DNA of 64,000 bases from Tretioscincus oriximinensis (lineage: Eukaryota > Chordata > Lepidosauria > Squamata > Gymnophthalmidae): positions 62,001 through 126,000 of the forward strand of contig JAJVDF010000589.1 of assembly GCA_022410635.1 (NCBI GenBank), read 5' to 3'. A program made the position numbers and the translations under genes. This document shows, piece by piece, positions 10,301 to 18,098 of this stretch (its first letter is position 1; the number at the start of each line of letters is the position of its first letter). The notes under the pieces are model-generated. The model saw only the letters and a program-made list of their open reading frames with translations. It was not told the DNA's origin and did not search any database.

Positions 10301-11965
10301 CTCCGAATTCTACCCTTGATTGGGGGGGGGGGGAGCAAAGTACGGCGTTCAGAAAGTGGGTCATACCTTTGACGATCAGTTTGGCCTTGCTGCTCTCTAT
10401 CAGAGTCCCTTGTAACGGAGGGAAAAGAACGGTACAAGAGTACAACCCACTGTGGTTCTTTGTTACATTCGAGATGCTGTACAGAAAGGTATTTCCTGCC
10501 AGGTGAGAAGAGTCGTTTCTGGCACCTCTTTTGAGTAGCCTGTTGAGGGTGCCGCTGGGGTCCCAGGTGTACCAATTGAGGGTATAGTTACAAACAGACA
10601 CGTTGAAGACCACGCAGGTAAAATTTGCAGTCCCACCCGTCGGGACAGTTAAGCGGGCTGGGGAAAAAGTCACTGCGGAAAAGGAAGAAAAGTCAGTTAG
10701 CCTTCCCAATCCTCCACATCAGAGAAGCAGCCCTGTTAGCCTTAGGAGACAGTCCAGATGGGGGCTTGTAGCACTTGGAGGCCAACAGGGGAAAGGGAGG
10801 GGGCAGGAGCTTTTGTTGGGGGCCAATGTCAGGAACAGATTTTATAGGAAACTGAATGTAGGAGATGACAAAGGACAAGTAAAAGTTGTATAGGGATGAA
10901 CTAAGCGAGAAAAAAGCCAAATGGTAGAAGTTAATCCTCTCAAGTAGAGAATTATTCCTAATACCAACTAATAGGAACCAAGCTTTCCGTGACTGAGCAG
11001 GAAAAGGATCTTGGGAGTTGGCGGATAGTTCAGTGAAGGTGTCAAGCCAGTGTGCAGCAGCAGCAAAAGAGGCAACTTCAGTGTTGGGACTCATAAGAAA
11101 AGGAATTGAAAACAAGGCATGTTGTTTTGCCTCTATAAATCGGTGGTGAGGCCCCATTTGGAATCCTGTGTCCAACTCTGGTCACCACATCTCAAAAAAG
11201 ATATTGTGGAACTAGAGAAGGTGCAGAAAAGGGCAACAAGATTGATCAAGGAGGGACCCCCCCTTGTGAAGTCAGGCTGCAACGTGTGTACCTCTTCAGC
11301 CTTGAAATATGACATTTGAGAGGTGATCTGATTGAAGTGTATAAAATCATGCATGAGATGTAGAAGGTGGATAGAGAAAAAAATTCTCTATCACACAAAA
11401 CACTAGGATTATGGCAGAAGAGGATTAGGACAACAAGAGAAAGTATTTTTTTTCACTCAGTCAGTCCAATTGCTCTTAGACATCACAAGCAAAAAAAAAG
11501 CAAAACCTTCACCTGTTTCTCAAATGGTATTTCAGAAATGCTGTTTTTACTCCATCCTGCAGCATCAAGAGATCCATCCTAGTAGTTATTTATACTCTTG
11601 GTGGGGATGGACATATCTAATCCTGTCCTAAAGCTATCCAGAACACTAGCTACCACCACCTCTTCTGGAAGTAAAACTCCACAGGCCGATGACCCTCTGG
11701 GTGAGGAAATACTTTCCATTATCTGTCTTCACTCTACTGCCCATCAGTTTCAAGGACTGTATGTGGCAGGTTCCTGTTCCAAGACTCGTAAGCCAGGATA
11801 AGGCTCAGTGGGAACAGGACTTTGGTCTTAACAAGTTTCCTTTCCGTCACCTCTGCTCCCTAGAAGAAAACCCATTTGGTTACAATACTGGTACTTACCA
11901 GATGGATTGGTCAGCAGCGTGGAACCACAGGAAAGCAGCAGCAGGAAACCTTCAAGCAATGCCAT
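3622..11965 (-). CDS. PDCD1: Programmed cell death protein 1 (PD-1), complete five-exon coding gene
   Basis: Inhibitory receptor of activated lymphocytes at the plasma membrane; in the known family it binds PD-L1/PD-L2 and recruits SHP-2. Joining 11965-11899, 10672-10367, 8219-8019, 4578-4544 and 3813-3622 gives one open frame of 801 nt (266 residues; human is 288). All four introns are GT-AG with phases 1,1,1,0, as I recall for mammalian PDCD1. Residues 1-22 are mostly the signal peptide. The IgV domain covers about 24-124, with core cysteines C42 and C102 and the LNWY motif at 54-57. A stalk (126-161) is very acidic, a membrane helix spans about 162-184 and is followed by HRRRR. The tail has ITIM IDYGVL (Y217) and ITSM TEYATI (Y243). 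Seven N-glycosylation sequons are visible (N39, N46, N51, N75, N91, N95, N152), and C50 has no obvious partner. Gene identity is very secure; the UTRs are not resolved. Confidence 0.95.
4085..4345 (+). repeat. tRNA-derived SINE with polypyrimidine and (TAC)n tail
   Basis: A SINE head (gttcgattctgc, ctgggtgaccttcggc) lies at 4085-4225. A CTT/CCT tract and about 13 TAC/CAC triplets follow to 4345. It lies in PDCD1 intron 4. Confidence 0.65.
4544..4578 (-). CDS. PDCD1: PDCD1 exon 4 (short cytoplasmic exon)
   Basis: This 35-nt exon has a good acceptor (ttttgcag) and a consensus donor (gtaagt). It encodes residues 192-203 ([12 protein letters not shown]). Size, position and phase (in 1, out 0) match the short fourth exon of mammalian PDCD1. 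It is too short to be seen as an ORF; it was placed by splice sites and phase. Confidence 0.88.
4848..4990. repeat. Palindromic MITE-like element (family P)
   Basis: Shares the gggcctgccatagcctgcactgg centre and the ataaagctcagtg..gac end with the full copy at 13378-13550. Confidence 0.55.
5195..5592 (+). mobile_element. CR1-like LINE 3' end
   Basis: Runs from tctggaaaccatgaggtcc through the broken ORF2 end to ccttccaactctatgactctatgattcta, the CR1 terminal octamer repeats. Confidence 0.85.
5738..5920 (+). mobile_element. CR1-like LINE fragment
   Basis: Contains acagtggaacaggctgccac and gttctgcattgagcaggagg, diverged from the 3' UTR of CR1. A short SINE-type tail precedes it (5695-5737). 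Confidence 0.6.
5990..6380. repeat. Palindromic element (family P) split by an L2-like insertion
   Basis: The left arm (about 6000-6094) and right arm (about 6309-6380) match the full palindrome at 13378-13550. The L2-like 3' end at 6094-6308 sits between the arms. Confidence 0.6.
6094..6308 (-). mobile_element. L2-like LINE 3' end
   Basis: Begins cataagaacataagaagagcca, the reverse complement of the cttcttatgttcttatg tail, and continues through the gcaggactcc/ggatggagcaac block. Confidence 0.75.
6738..6825. repeat. Palindromic element (family P), partial
   Basis: Has ttctgcactgg..attccag and the ggggcctgccatagcctgca centre with ggcatgtggatgg-like sequence. Confidence 0.5.
6835..7850 (-). 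mobile_element. L2-like LINE, about 1 kb 3' part
   Basis: The minus strand encodes the C-terminal reverse transcriptase region in two frames: [20 protein letters not shown] and then [20 protein letters not shown] with [20 protein letters not shown]. The 3' UTR follows. It is frameshifted and 5' truncated, in PDCD1 intron 3. Confidence 0.85.
7918..7998 (+). mobile_element. CR1-like LINE 3' terminus
   Basis: Ends catccaactctatgattctgtaattctg. It lies 20 nt downstream of the PDCD1 exon 3 donor, antisense to the gene. Confidence 0.7.
8019..8219 (-). CDS. PDCD1: PDCD1 exon 3 (stalk and transmembrane helix)
   Basis: The acceptor is ccttag and the donor is a weaker A|gtacgt. The frame continues from exon 2 (codon 125 becomes Glu). 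The stalk has a run of six Glu and one of four Glu within about 22 residues, coded by GAA/GAG repeats. The membrane helix [23 protein letters not shown] follows, then the basic stop-transfer HRRR. A CR1 tail lies directly downstream in the intron (7918-7998). Confidence 0.92.
8845..8925 (+). mobile_element. L2-like LINE 3' terminus
   Basis: gcaggtgggcctctgggtga..agctggattagatggactc..tggctcttctt is the family's 3' end, diverged. Confidence 0.6.
9160..9325 (+). mobile_element. L2-like LINE fragment
   Basis: Encodes [18 protein letters not shown].. and the following ATS(L)[16 protein letters not shown] block of the ORF end. Confidence 0.65.
9330..9840 (-). mobile_element. Probable Penelope-like element terminal region
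   Basis: AT-rich stretch with tandem aaaagtccaa blocks around a hammerhead ribozyme (9624-9664, minus). Hammerheads of this compact kind with a GAAACGCGUC core are known from Penelope-like element terminal repeats. No coding part is left and the edges are approximate. It lies in PDCD1 intron 2. Confidence 0.5.
9624..9664 (-). ncRNA. Type I hammerhead ribozyme
   Basis: On the minus strand all conserved parts occur in order: stem I strand GGCCA (9664-9660), core CUGAAGA (9659-9653), stem II GACC/GGUC (9651-9648 with 9642-9639), GAAA (9638-9635), minimal stem III CGCG, cleavage triplet GUC (9631-9629), and stem I partner UGGCC (9628-9624). All base pairs are intact. The short stem III is typical of Penelope-linked hammerheads. 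It is in sense orientation inside PDCD1 intron 2. Confidence 0.8.
9850..10295 (+). mobile_element. CR1-like LINE 3' end
   Basis: Runs from agagagttacaaggatggtgag to tccaactctatgattctatgag with a complete 3' UTR. It ends 70 nt from PDCD1 exon 2. Confidence 0.85.
10367..10672 (-). CDS. PDCD1: PDCD1 exon 2 (IgV domain)
   Basis: The acceptor ttccgcag precedes the exon and the donor is gtatga. It encodes residues 23-124 plus one base of 125. Hallmarks are the TFSPA start of strand A, NFTC (strand B cysteine), LNWY (strand C) and the NHSGLYSC strand F motif. Its 306 nt give phase 1 at both ends, so it is symmetric, as in other PD-1 and CD28-family Ig exons. Confidence 0.95.
10715..11080. other. 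Intronic, Penelope-tail-like remnant then unassigned
   Basis: 10735-10800 (ccagatgggggcttgtagcac, ggccaacaggggaaa) resembles the Penelope-type tail family seen at 42385 and 56236. The rest shows nothing recognisable. Confidence 0.35.
11085..11465 (+). mobile_element. L2-like LINE fragment
   Basis: Encodes [20 protein letters not shown] followed by [14 protein letters not shown], then a broken end. It is head-to-head with the next fragment. Confidence 0.75.
11485..11825 (-). mobile_element. L2-like LINE fragment with family P remnant
   Basis: 11485-11757 is the L2-like 3' region on the minus strand (ctaccaccacctcttctgg). 11758-11825 resembles one arm of the palindromic family P. It ends about 75 nt before PDCD1 exon 1. 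Confidence 0.6.
11899..11965 (-). CDS. PDCD1: PDCD1 exon 1 (signal peptide)
   Basis: The first ATG opens [16 protein letters not shown], a typical signal peptide with a leucine-rich core. The exon ends in phase 1 at a strong gtaagt donor (11898-11893). No other in-frame ATG lies just upstream. A CR1 tail starts only about 27 nt upstream of the ATG, so the 5' UTR and promoter are unusual or lie in repeat DNA. Confidence 0.9.
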
Positions 11966-11991
11966 TTGTCCCAGGGCTTCTAGTTCAGAAC

Positions 11992-12375
11992 TAGAATCGT
12001 AGAATTAGAATTGTAGAGTTAGAAGGAACTTCCTAGGCTCATCGGGTCCAACCCTGCTACTCAATGTAGGATTCACTAAACCACCTGAGACACTTGGTTG
12101 CTCATCCTCTGTTGGAAGACTTCGAATCATAAAGATATCATGGAACTAGAGAATGGGGACCAACCCCCTGCTCGGTGCAGGATTCACAAAACCATCCCAG
12201 ACAGATGGATGCCCAGCCTCGGTTCGAAGACTTCCAGCGAAGGAGAACTCCTGTGGCAGCTTGTTCCACTGGGCGATCACCCTTCCTCTCAGGAAGATTT
12301 TTTCTGATATCTAACCCAACTTCCTTCAAAGGAGACCTCATCACCCCTTGCACCCTCTTACTCCACTGCTGGTGA
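11992..12375 (-). mobile_element. CR1-like LINE 3' end abutting PDCD1 exon 1
   Basis: Begins with tagaatcgtagaattagaattg, a decayed CR1 octamer tail, and continues through the 3' UTR and ORF end (reverse complement). Same strand as PDCD1. Its tail is about 27 nt upstream of the PDCD1 ATG. Confidence 0.75.
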
Positions 12376-13181
12376 CTCCCACTGCCAGAAAGTATCTTCT
12401 GGTACCTGATCTATACCTTCTCCCTTGCAGTTCCTTTTGGCACCACCCATCAGTCACGACCCGCCAGACAGTCTGTGCCCTGGAAGCCACCAGCTCAGCC
12501 TACGTCATGGCCACAGTATGAGTGACGGATGCCTCACTTCCTTTCCTTCAACCTGTGGCACCAACCAAGCTGCCAGGGACCTGCCCCCATCTCTGCCCAC
12601 CACCCAGCCCGCCGTGGCTCCCACCCACCCATTCTGTGGCTCCTTGCTAGCGCAGAACATTTGCCGTGATTGGCAGAGCGAAAGGAAGTGAAAGTCCCAG
12701 GACCCAAAGCCCTTGGAAAACTGGACCACAAATGAAACACGGGGCAACGCCTCGTCTTAGCCCACGCAGGAGCTCTGTGCCAACCATTGCCCTGGCACTT
12801 TGCAGGGCCGGCAGAAGAGACAAGCACGGCAACCCCAAGCACAGGCACACAGGAAAGCTTCAAGGCAACAGGCAAAGTTTCCGTGCCCAACGGTTTCTGT
12901 GTGAGTAAAAAACACCACACTAGTCGACGGAAGGAAACTTCCACTCACCAAAAAATACAACCGTTATCTGTCAATTAACACAGAAAGAATTGTGGAGCAA
13001 ACCAAAAAATAATCAGTTCTCTTTCTTGAACTACAGAAGGTGACACAGTTTGTGATTAGAGGCAGATTGATTAGCTAAAAGGCCAATTTTACTTTCCCTT
13101 AAGAGACTAGAAATCACTTACGTAGCTATATAAAAAAGGGAGAGGCTTCCCCCTGGATGAGCACACACTCTATGCTCTAAT
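12376..13181. other. Upstream of PDCD1; no gene seen
   Basis: Moderately GC-rich 12430-12900, with overlapping ORFs on both strands that lack splice context or known domains. It could hold the PDCD1 promoter if transcription crosses the CR1 tail. Confidence 0.3.
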
Positions 13182-13212
<31 letters not shown>

Positions 13213-13374
13213 AAGAAGAAGAAGAAGAAGAAGAAGAAGAAGAAGAAGAAGAAGAAGAAGAAGAAGAAGAAGAAGAAGNAGAAGAAGAAGAAGAAGAAGA
13301 AGAAGAAGAAGAAGAAGAAGAAGAAGAAGAAGAAGAAGAAGAAGAAGAAGAAGAAGAAGAAGAAGAAGAAGAAG
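13182..13374 (+). repeat. (GAA)n microsatellite, about 64 units
   Basis: Nearly pure AAG/GAA triplets with one N. Purine/pyrimidine asymmetric. Confidence 0.95.
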
Positions 13375-13377
13375 GCC

Positions 13378-13550
13378 CCCTCCCCACTGAGCCTTCTTGG
13401 CTATATCTCAGAATAGGAATGTGTCATTACATGCTAGTGTAGGCTATGGCAGGCCCCGAATGGGGCCTGCCACAGCCTAAACTGGCATGTAGATGACCAA
13501 GCTCTGTACCGAGATATAATCCAGAATAAGGCTCAGTGGGGACAGGGCCA
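13378..13550. repeat. Palindromic MITE-like element (family P), fullest copy
   Basis: The left arm starts tccccactgagccttcttgg and the right arm ends aataaggctcagtgggga. The arms are about 80 nt and meet at ggcccc-gaa-tggggcc. Partial copies occur at 4848, 5990, 6738, 17295, 41400, 48905 and 61690. Confidence 0.7.
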
Positions 13551-13562
13551 AAGGGGCTCAAT

Positions 13563-13775
13563 AAGAACCTAAGAACCTAAGAAGAGCCATACTGGATCAG
13601 GCCACAGCCCATCAAGTCCAGCATTCCGTGTCACACACAGGCCCACAAGATGCACCTGGGCAGCCTGAACAGAGGAAAGCAAAATATGCTCCTGTTCATG
13701 ACTCCCTGCAAATGGCACTTCAGGAGTCCTGCCTGTTGCTCCATCCCGGAGGCAACATCCAGGCATCCATGTATC
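13563..13775 (-). mobile_element. L2-like LINE 3' end
   Basis: Begins ctaagaacctaagaagagcca and includes the ccatcccggaggcaacatcc block. Confidence 0.75.
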
Positions 13776-13779
13776 CAAA

Positions 13780-13985
13780 GCTCAAAGCAGCTTACAAGGG
13801 TATTTTTGCCCGAAGGCTGCCATTCTCTCTTCCCCACCAGGCTGTGGTGGTTCCCATGTATCTACTTGCAGTCAGTTGCAGTTTCTTGCACTTCTTGCTT
13901 CCGAATAGCTGGGTTGGCTAGAGGTGCAGGCTAGTGGAAGGGGTTCACCCCTCCCCACATGTGACACGGGGGCCCCATGTGGTGG
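13780..13985 (-). repeat. tRNA-derived SINE (second type, 'type B')
   Basis: Reverse complement of the SINE at 18992-19272: caaagcagcttacaaggg, ccgaaggctgccattctc, then the agctgggttggctagag body. Confidence 0.65.
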
Positions 13986-14324
13986 CTTGGATAAAGAGCA
14001 AATAATTCTAATAGCAGTCCTAAAGGGATCTACTCTAAAGAATTGAAAAAAAATTTTCAGGCCTCTGAGAACTGAAATAAATTTTCTCCTAGCTGAAGGT
14101 CTAAGGTCGGGCATTCAAAAGCTGTGGGCCTGGGTCCTGGAATGCTTATTTAACCTGCTGGTAAACATCTGAAGCCCAAACGACCACTAAGCCAGAGACA
14201 CCCAGGATCTCCCATAGCCTGTAGGTGGGTCACATTAATTCCTTTTACCTAAACCTAGAGGGTTATTTAAGTAACGCCTTGCAAGGCTCCTATCAAAACG
14301 CTTTGTCTTGATACCCAGTAGTGT

Positions 14325-14530
14325 AGCACAAATAGCTCAGTCGGCTTAGGTGCCGGTCTTTCACCCGAGAGACTGGGTTTCAAGGCCCTGTGTCAGATCT
14401 GGAGAGGGGTGCAGCTCTAGACAACCCAGCTATTCGAAAACAAGAATGGCTAGGAATTGCAACAGGATGCGACTGGATAAATAAGAACCACCGCAGTGTG
14501 GTGGGGAGGATAGAACATCAGCCTTCAGGA
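14325..14530 (+). repeat. tRNA-derived SINE type B, head
   Basis: atagctcagtcggcttagg (box-A-like) and gggtttcaaggccctg (box-B-like) come first, then a body running to gaggatagaacatcagcc. The 3' tail is missing. Confidence 0.65.
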
Positions 14531-15085
14531 AAAAAAGTAGCCTTGTAATGAGATGGAACAGAGATCCAGGTAAGTGAACACACAAACAAAGTTTATTGTT
14601 ACAACATGCAGATGGAATAAAGAAAGTGAATTTAGCAGTCTTTGGGTTTTGTTCTTTAAGAAGAGGAACACTTCCAAACTCATTCCTTTGAGCACTTTAA
14701 CTAAGAAACGCCCCTCCTACCCAGAGAGAACCTAGGACAGGTGCAACTAGGGCACAGGTAGCTATCCTCCTGATGGTACCCCCCTCCCCTTCTCTTTCCT
14801 TTCCTCCACACTTATGATCCCCACCCTCGAGGTAAGACACACACACACACACACAGAGTCTCTGTCCCCCTCGTATCCAGCAAGATCCACCAGAACAAGA
14901 GCCCTTAACTAGGCTCCGCCCCCTTTTTCAAGCTGCTACTGGATTGGCTCTTCCCTGACTCCAGCACCCCCTCCCAACTGAGACCAAGGAAAACCACATC
15001 CACTCCTGGCCTCCAGCCTTTCCCCCTTTCCTTGGGATAGAAAAACAAACCTGTCACTTTAATCTCGGTCATCAAACCCACCAAC
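14531..15085. other. Unassigned intergenic
   Basis: No gene seen. 14835-14856 is a short (CA)n tract. An LTR-like block (caaagtttattg) at 14588 is reminiscent of 62980, but no ends are found. Confidence 0.3.
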
Positions 15086-15089
15086 AATG

Positions 15090-15360
15090 CCCTTCAGCCC
15101 TCTACATTGGGCAAACAGGAAAGTCCCTACACTAGAGAATAAATGGACACAGATCAGACTTTCAGAATGGCAACACTCAGAAACATGATGCAGAACCCTT
15201 TAGCCTCCCAGAACATTCAGTCTCAGACCTCAGAACTGCAGTCCTCAAACAAGGAAACTACAAAGGAAGGTTTGAAAGAGAAGCAGCAGAACTGGAATAT
15301 AGCCAGAAATTTCAGACCATCAAGAAGGGAGACGTAATGGAGACAATGGTTTCCTGGCAC
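15090..15360 (+). pseudogene. Penelope-like element GIY-YIG domain remnant
   Basis: One frame reads YIGQTGKSLH, a stop, then RINGHRSDFQ, HDAEPFSLPEHSVSDLRTAV and GRFEREAAELEYSQKF. This matches the layout of the C-terminal GIY-YIG endonuclease of Penelope-like retroelements: a [Y]IGQT start, then R...GHR, then the FERE(A)A helix with its acidic residue. One in-frame stop (TAG) shows decay. The tail runs on into the hammerhead-like motif at 15597. Confidence 0.7.
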
Positions 15361-15596
15361 ACTATATATATTATAACACCAGCAAACTTCCCAGCCTCCT
15401 GAAGGCATTCTTGGAATGATTCATGCTCTACTTTTCTGTATATTTGCTTGATGCATATTCACCCAGCTGTATCTTTCCTCCAGGCATTTTCCTCCATTTA
15501 AGAGGACTAACTTTTGCATTTTAACTGCTTTTCTCACATAATTCAACCCCATACTACATTTACATGTCCTTCGTCATTTTTGATATTGGTCCTCTA

Positions 15597-15634
15597 GCAT
15601 CTGAAGAAGTAGATTTGTCTATGAAAACTCATGC
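15597..15634 (+). ncRNA. Degenerate hammerhead-ribozyme-like motif
   Basis: GCAU stem I, CUGAAGA core, stem II UAGA/UCUA with loop UUUG, GAAA, then ACUC and AUGC (stem I partner). Stem III is not recognisable, so activity is doubtful. It lies downstream of the Penelope GIY-YIG remnant, as expected for that element class. Confidence 0.5.
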
Positions 15635-15694
15635 CATCTACCTTTCTCCTGTTAGTCTCCAAGTTCAACTAGCCCATTTGCTGGATTTTCTCTC

Positions 15695-15915
15695 TGTGTC
15701 TATTTCCCAGAGTCACAATAATCTCTAAAGATTCTCTGGTTGGACAATATTTTTATGAATCCCATGACCCAGAATGATGACATCAATGTTCTAAAGCCAG
15801 GGCCAGACTGGCAGCGGTTGCCATGGAACCCAGGGAAGGAGGAACATGAAGCAAGGCGGGAGAGTAAGTTAGAAACCCTTGTTGCATTAAACTCAGGCTT
15901 ATTCCACTAGTAAGC
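15695..15915 (-). repeat. Unclassified interspersed family ('ACTAGTGGAATAAGCC')
   Basis: Reverse complement of the element at 51322-51597. Shares ggcttattccactagt, ggttgccatggaaccca and gtcacaataatctctaaag. Confidence 0.5.
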
Positions 15916-16309
15916 ATATAAATAAATGAATGAAATATTGTGATTGGATGAACATCGTACAATTTCCAGTAATACTGATAATACTGATTATACTGGGACT
16001 ATATTGGGAATAGCAAAGATTTGTACGGTACTCTATCTGGACTTTGCATTCAATTACTATTAATCATTTACTTGTGTCCAACTCTTTGTGACTTCACTAA
16101 ACATTGACCAGGTTCTTCTGTTCCTCTAATGTTCCCTGGAGATGTACTTTCATGCGACAGATCCGTTCTTGAAGCCCTGTTTCGGGCTTCAGTCATCTCA
16201 ATGGTTAGAAAGAAAGAAAGATTTCCACTCTATATTTCAAATAGATTCATGAGCCCCACCACTATTCCACTGTGAATCCCTTCGGGTGAGAAGGGCAGAG
16301 TATAAAAAC

Positions 16310-16575
16310 CAGATTCTTCCTTCTCCTCCCTTCTTCTCCTTCTTCCTCTTCTTCTTCCTCCTCCTCCTCTTTTTCATTTTCCTTCTCCTTCTCCCCCTCT
16401 TCCTTCTTCCCCTCCTCTTCTTCCTCCTCCTCCTTCCTCNTCCTCTTCTTCTTTCTCCTCCTCACTACTAATTCTTCCTCCTTCTCCCCCTCCTCTTCTT
16501 GCTTTTCTTCCTCCTCCTTCCTTTTCCTTCTCCTTCTCTTCTTCCTCCTCCTCCTTCCTTCTCTTCCTCCTCCCT
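16310..16575. repeat. Polypyrimidine (CTT/CCT) tract
   Basis: About 265 nt almost purely C and T on the plus strand. Confidence 0.9.
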
Positions 16576-17294
16576 TTTTTAAATAAAATAAAAACTAAGG
16601 CTTTCTTGCAAGGATCAAGCGTGAGTGCGCTTGGCCTAGAAACTATTATCCAGGAAAGAGTCTGGGCAATCGTAGGCTCCAGTGAGCAGTTCGGCACAGT
16701 GGCACGCTTTGTGGGTTGACACCCACACTTCTTGATTTAACAGCACAAGCTGTACGGAAATAATCAGGTGAAGCGGATCTCGTATCAGCCTAGGAATCTC
16801 AGCTTAACTGACAGTTCTTCTCCAAACGTTCTTGTTTTTCTTTCATTTAAATGCCAACTGGAGGGAAAGCGACTGTCAGCCGAACATAAGTCTTGCTGAG
16901 TCAACCGATGCTATCAGCTGTGTGCTCAGGAAGGAAGGTGGGCTGCTGGGTGCCTTGGCCCATGTTTTTTGATGTTCAGCCTCAACGTGGGCTTCTGCCT
17001 GGGGAATGAAAGGCTCATGCGTCTGAGAACGTGAATATGAAAAGAAGAAATGCACATGTTTTCATTTCAGCTCTAAAGCAGTGTGCAATGCAGCCCTGCA
17101 CATCTTTCGATCTCTGCCAGGTCCTGGCCACATCTAAATTTTAAACATCCAGCATCAATCCACTTTCAGAGTGAGAAAACCCATCTGCAAAGGGAAAAGA
17201 TGATTTCCTTTGATAGGATCTCACTTAGAACCAACCCCACTTTTGGTTCAGATAACATGGACAAAAAAATTACTGTACACTTTGCTGTGTTTTC

Positions 17295-17390
17295 CACTCC
17301 GAAAAGCCCTCTCCGCACTGAGCCTTGTTCTGGCTATAGCTCGGGTTTAGAACCAGTGTAGATGCCCATTGGGACTTGCCATAATCAATG
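17295..17390. repeat. Palindromic element (family P), left arm
   Basis: ctccgcactgagccttgttctggctatagctc, then gtgtagatgcccattgggacttgcca. Confidence 0.5.
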
Positions 17391-17399
17391 GTCTCTTAT

Positions 17400-17545
17400 T
17401 CCGTGTAGTTCTCTTAAATTTCCCGGAGACACAATAGTTCCTGAAGGCTCTGCGACTGGACAATATTTGGACCAATTCCAGGGAGTGGCATAATATCATC
17501 AACATTCTAAAGCCAGGGGCAGGCCAACAATGGTTGCTATGGAAC
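17400..17545 (-). repeat. 'ACTAGTGGAATAAGCC' family, partial
   Basis: Shares tttcccggagacacaatag, ggacaatatttggac and gttgctatggaaccca with 15695-15915. Confidence 0.5.
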
Positions 17546-17559
17546 CCAGCACAGAAGTA

Positions 17560-17835
17560 CAACAAAGAAGAAGGTTTTTATAGCCCAATTTCTCACCCAA
17601 AGGGACACAAATCAGCTTACAAGCTATTTTTTCACCCAAAAGGTTACATTCTATCTTCACACACACACACAGAGTGGAGGTACTCATTTATCTAACTGCA
17701 AAGTGCTTTCAAGCTGTCAAATTGGCTGTAGCTGAGGCCAGTACAAGGTGTTCACTAATCTTCATGGCCGACACAGGGCTTCGAAAACATGCCTGTTTGT
17801 TGAAAGACCTTTCTTAACATCTATACCACCACGGC
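17560..17835 (-). repeat. tRNA-derived SINE type B, diverged
   Basis: tttctcacccaaagggac, atcagcttacaagc, acacagggcttcgaaaaca. It carries an internal (CA)n at 17660. Confidence 0.55.
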
Positions 17836-17884
17836 TTCCTAAGAGGAAAGAAAGAATCTGAAGTGGGGAAAAAGAATAAGCTTG

Positions 17885-17904
17885 ATGATGATGATGATGA
17901 TGAT
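17885..17904 (+). repeat. (GAT)n microsatellite
   Basis: Seven GAT units. Confidence 0.8.
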
Positions 17905-17917
17905 GCCCCTTTCACAT

Positions 17918-18098
17918 TGCTTTTGTTGCTTTCTCCACAACAATCACCCTGTGAAGTAAGCAGAGCAGAGAGAGTTCCAAAGAAGTGTGACTGGCCCCAA
18001 AGTCACCTCGCCAGCTTCATGGAGGAGGAATCGAACCAGTAGACTACCAGATCAGTGCCCAACACTCTCACCATTACAACAAACCGGCTCCCACCTAC
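17918..18098 (-). repeat. Sauria-type tRNA SINE
   Basis: Reverse complement carries ggttcgattcc (box B), gtgactttggggccagtcac and caccctgtgaag. The head (gagccggtttgttgtaatgg) is complete. Confidence 0.7.

Noticed and set aside
12505..12944. Overlapping minus ORFs upstream of PDCD1
   Set aside because: Several frames are open because of GC-rich composition; no PD-1-like or other domain is seen.
13181..13387. Poly-serine ORF on the minus strand
   Set aside because: It is only the translation of the GAA microsatellite.
14325..14400. tRNA gene
   Set aside because: Box A and B are present, but the cloverleaf is not complete and the sequence continues into a SINE body; other copies exist in the window.
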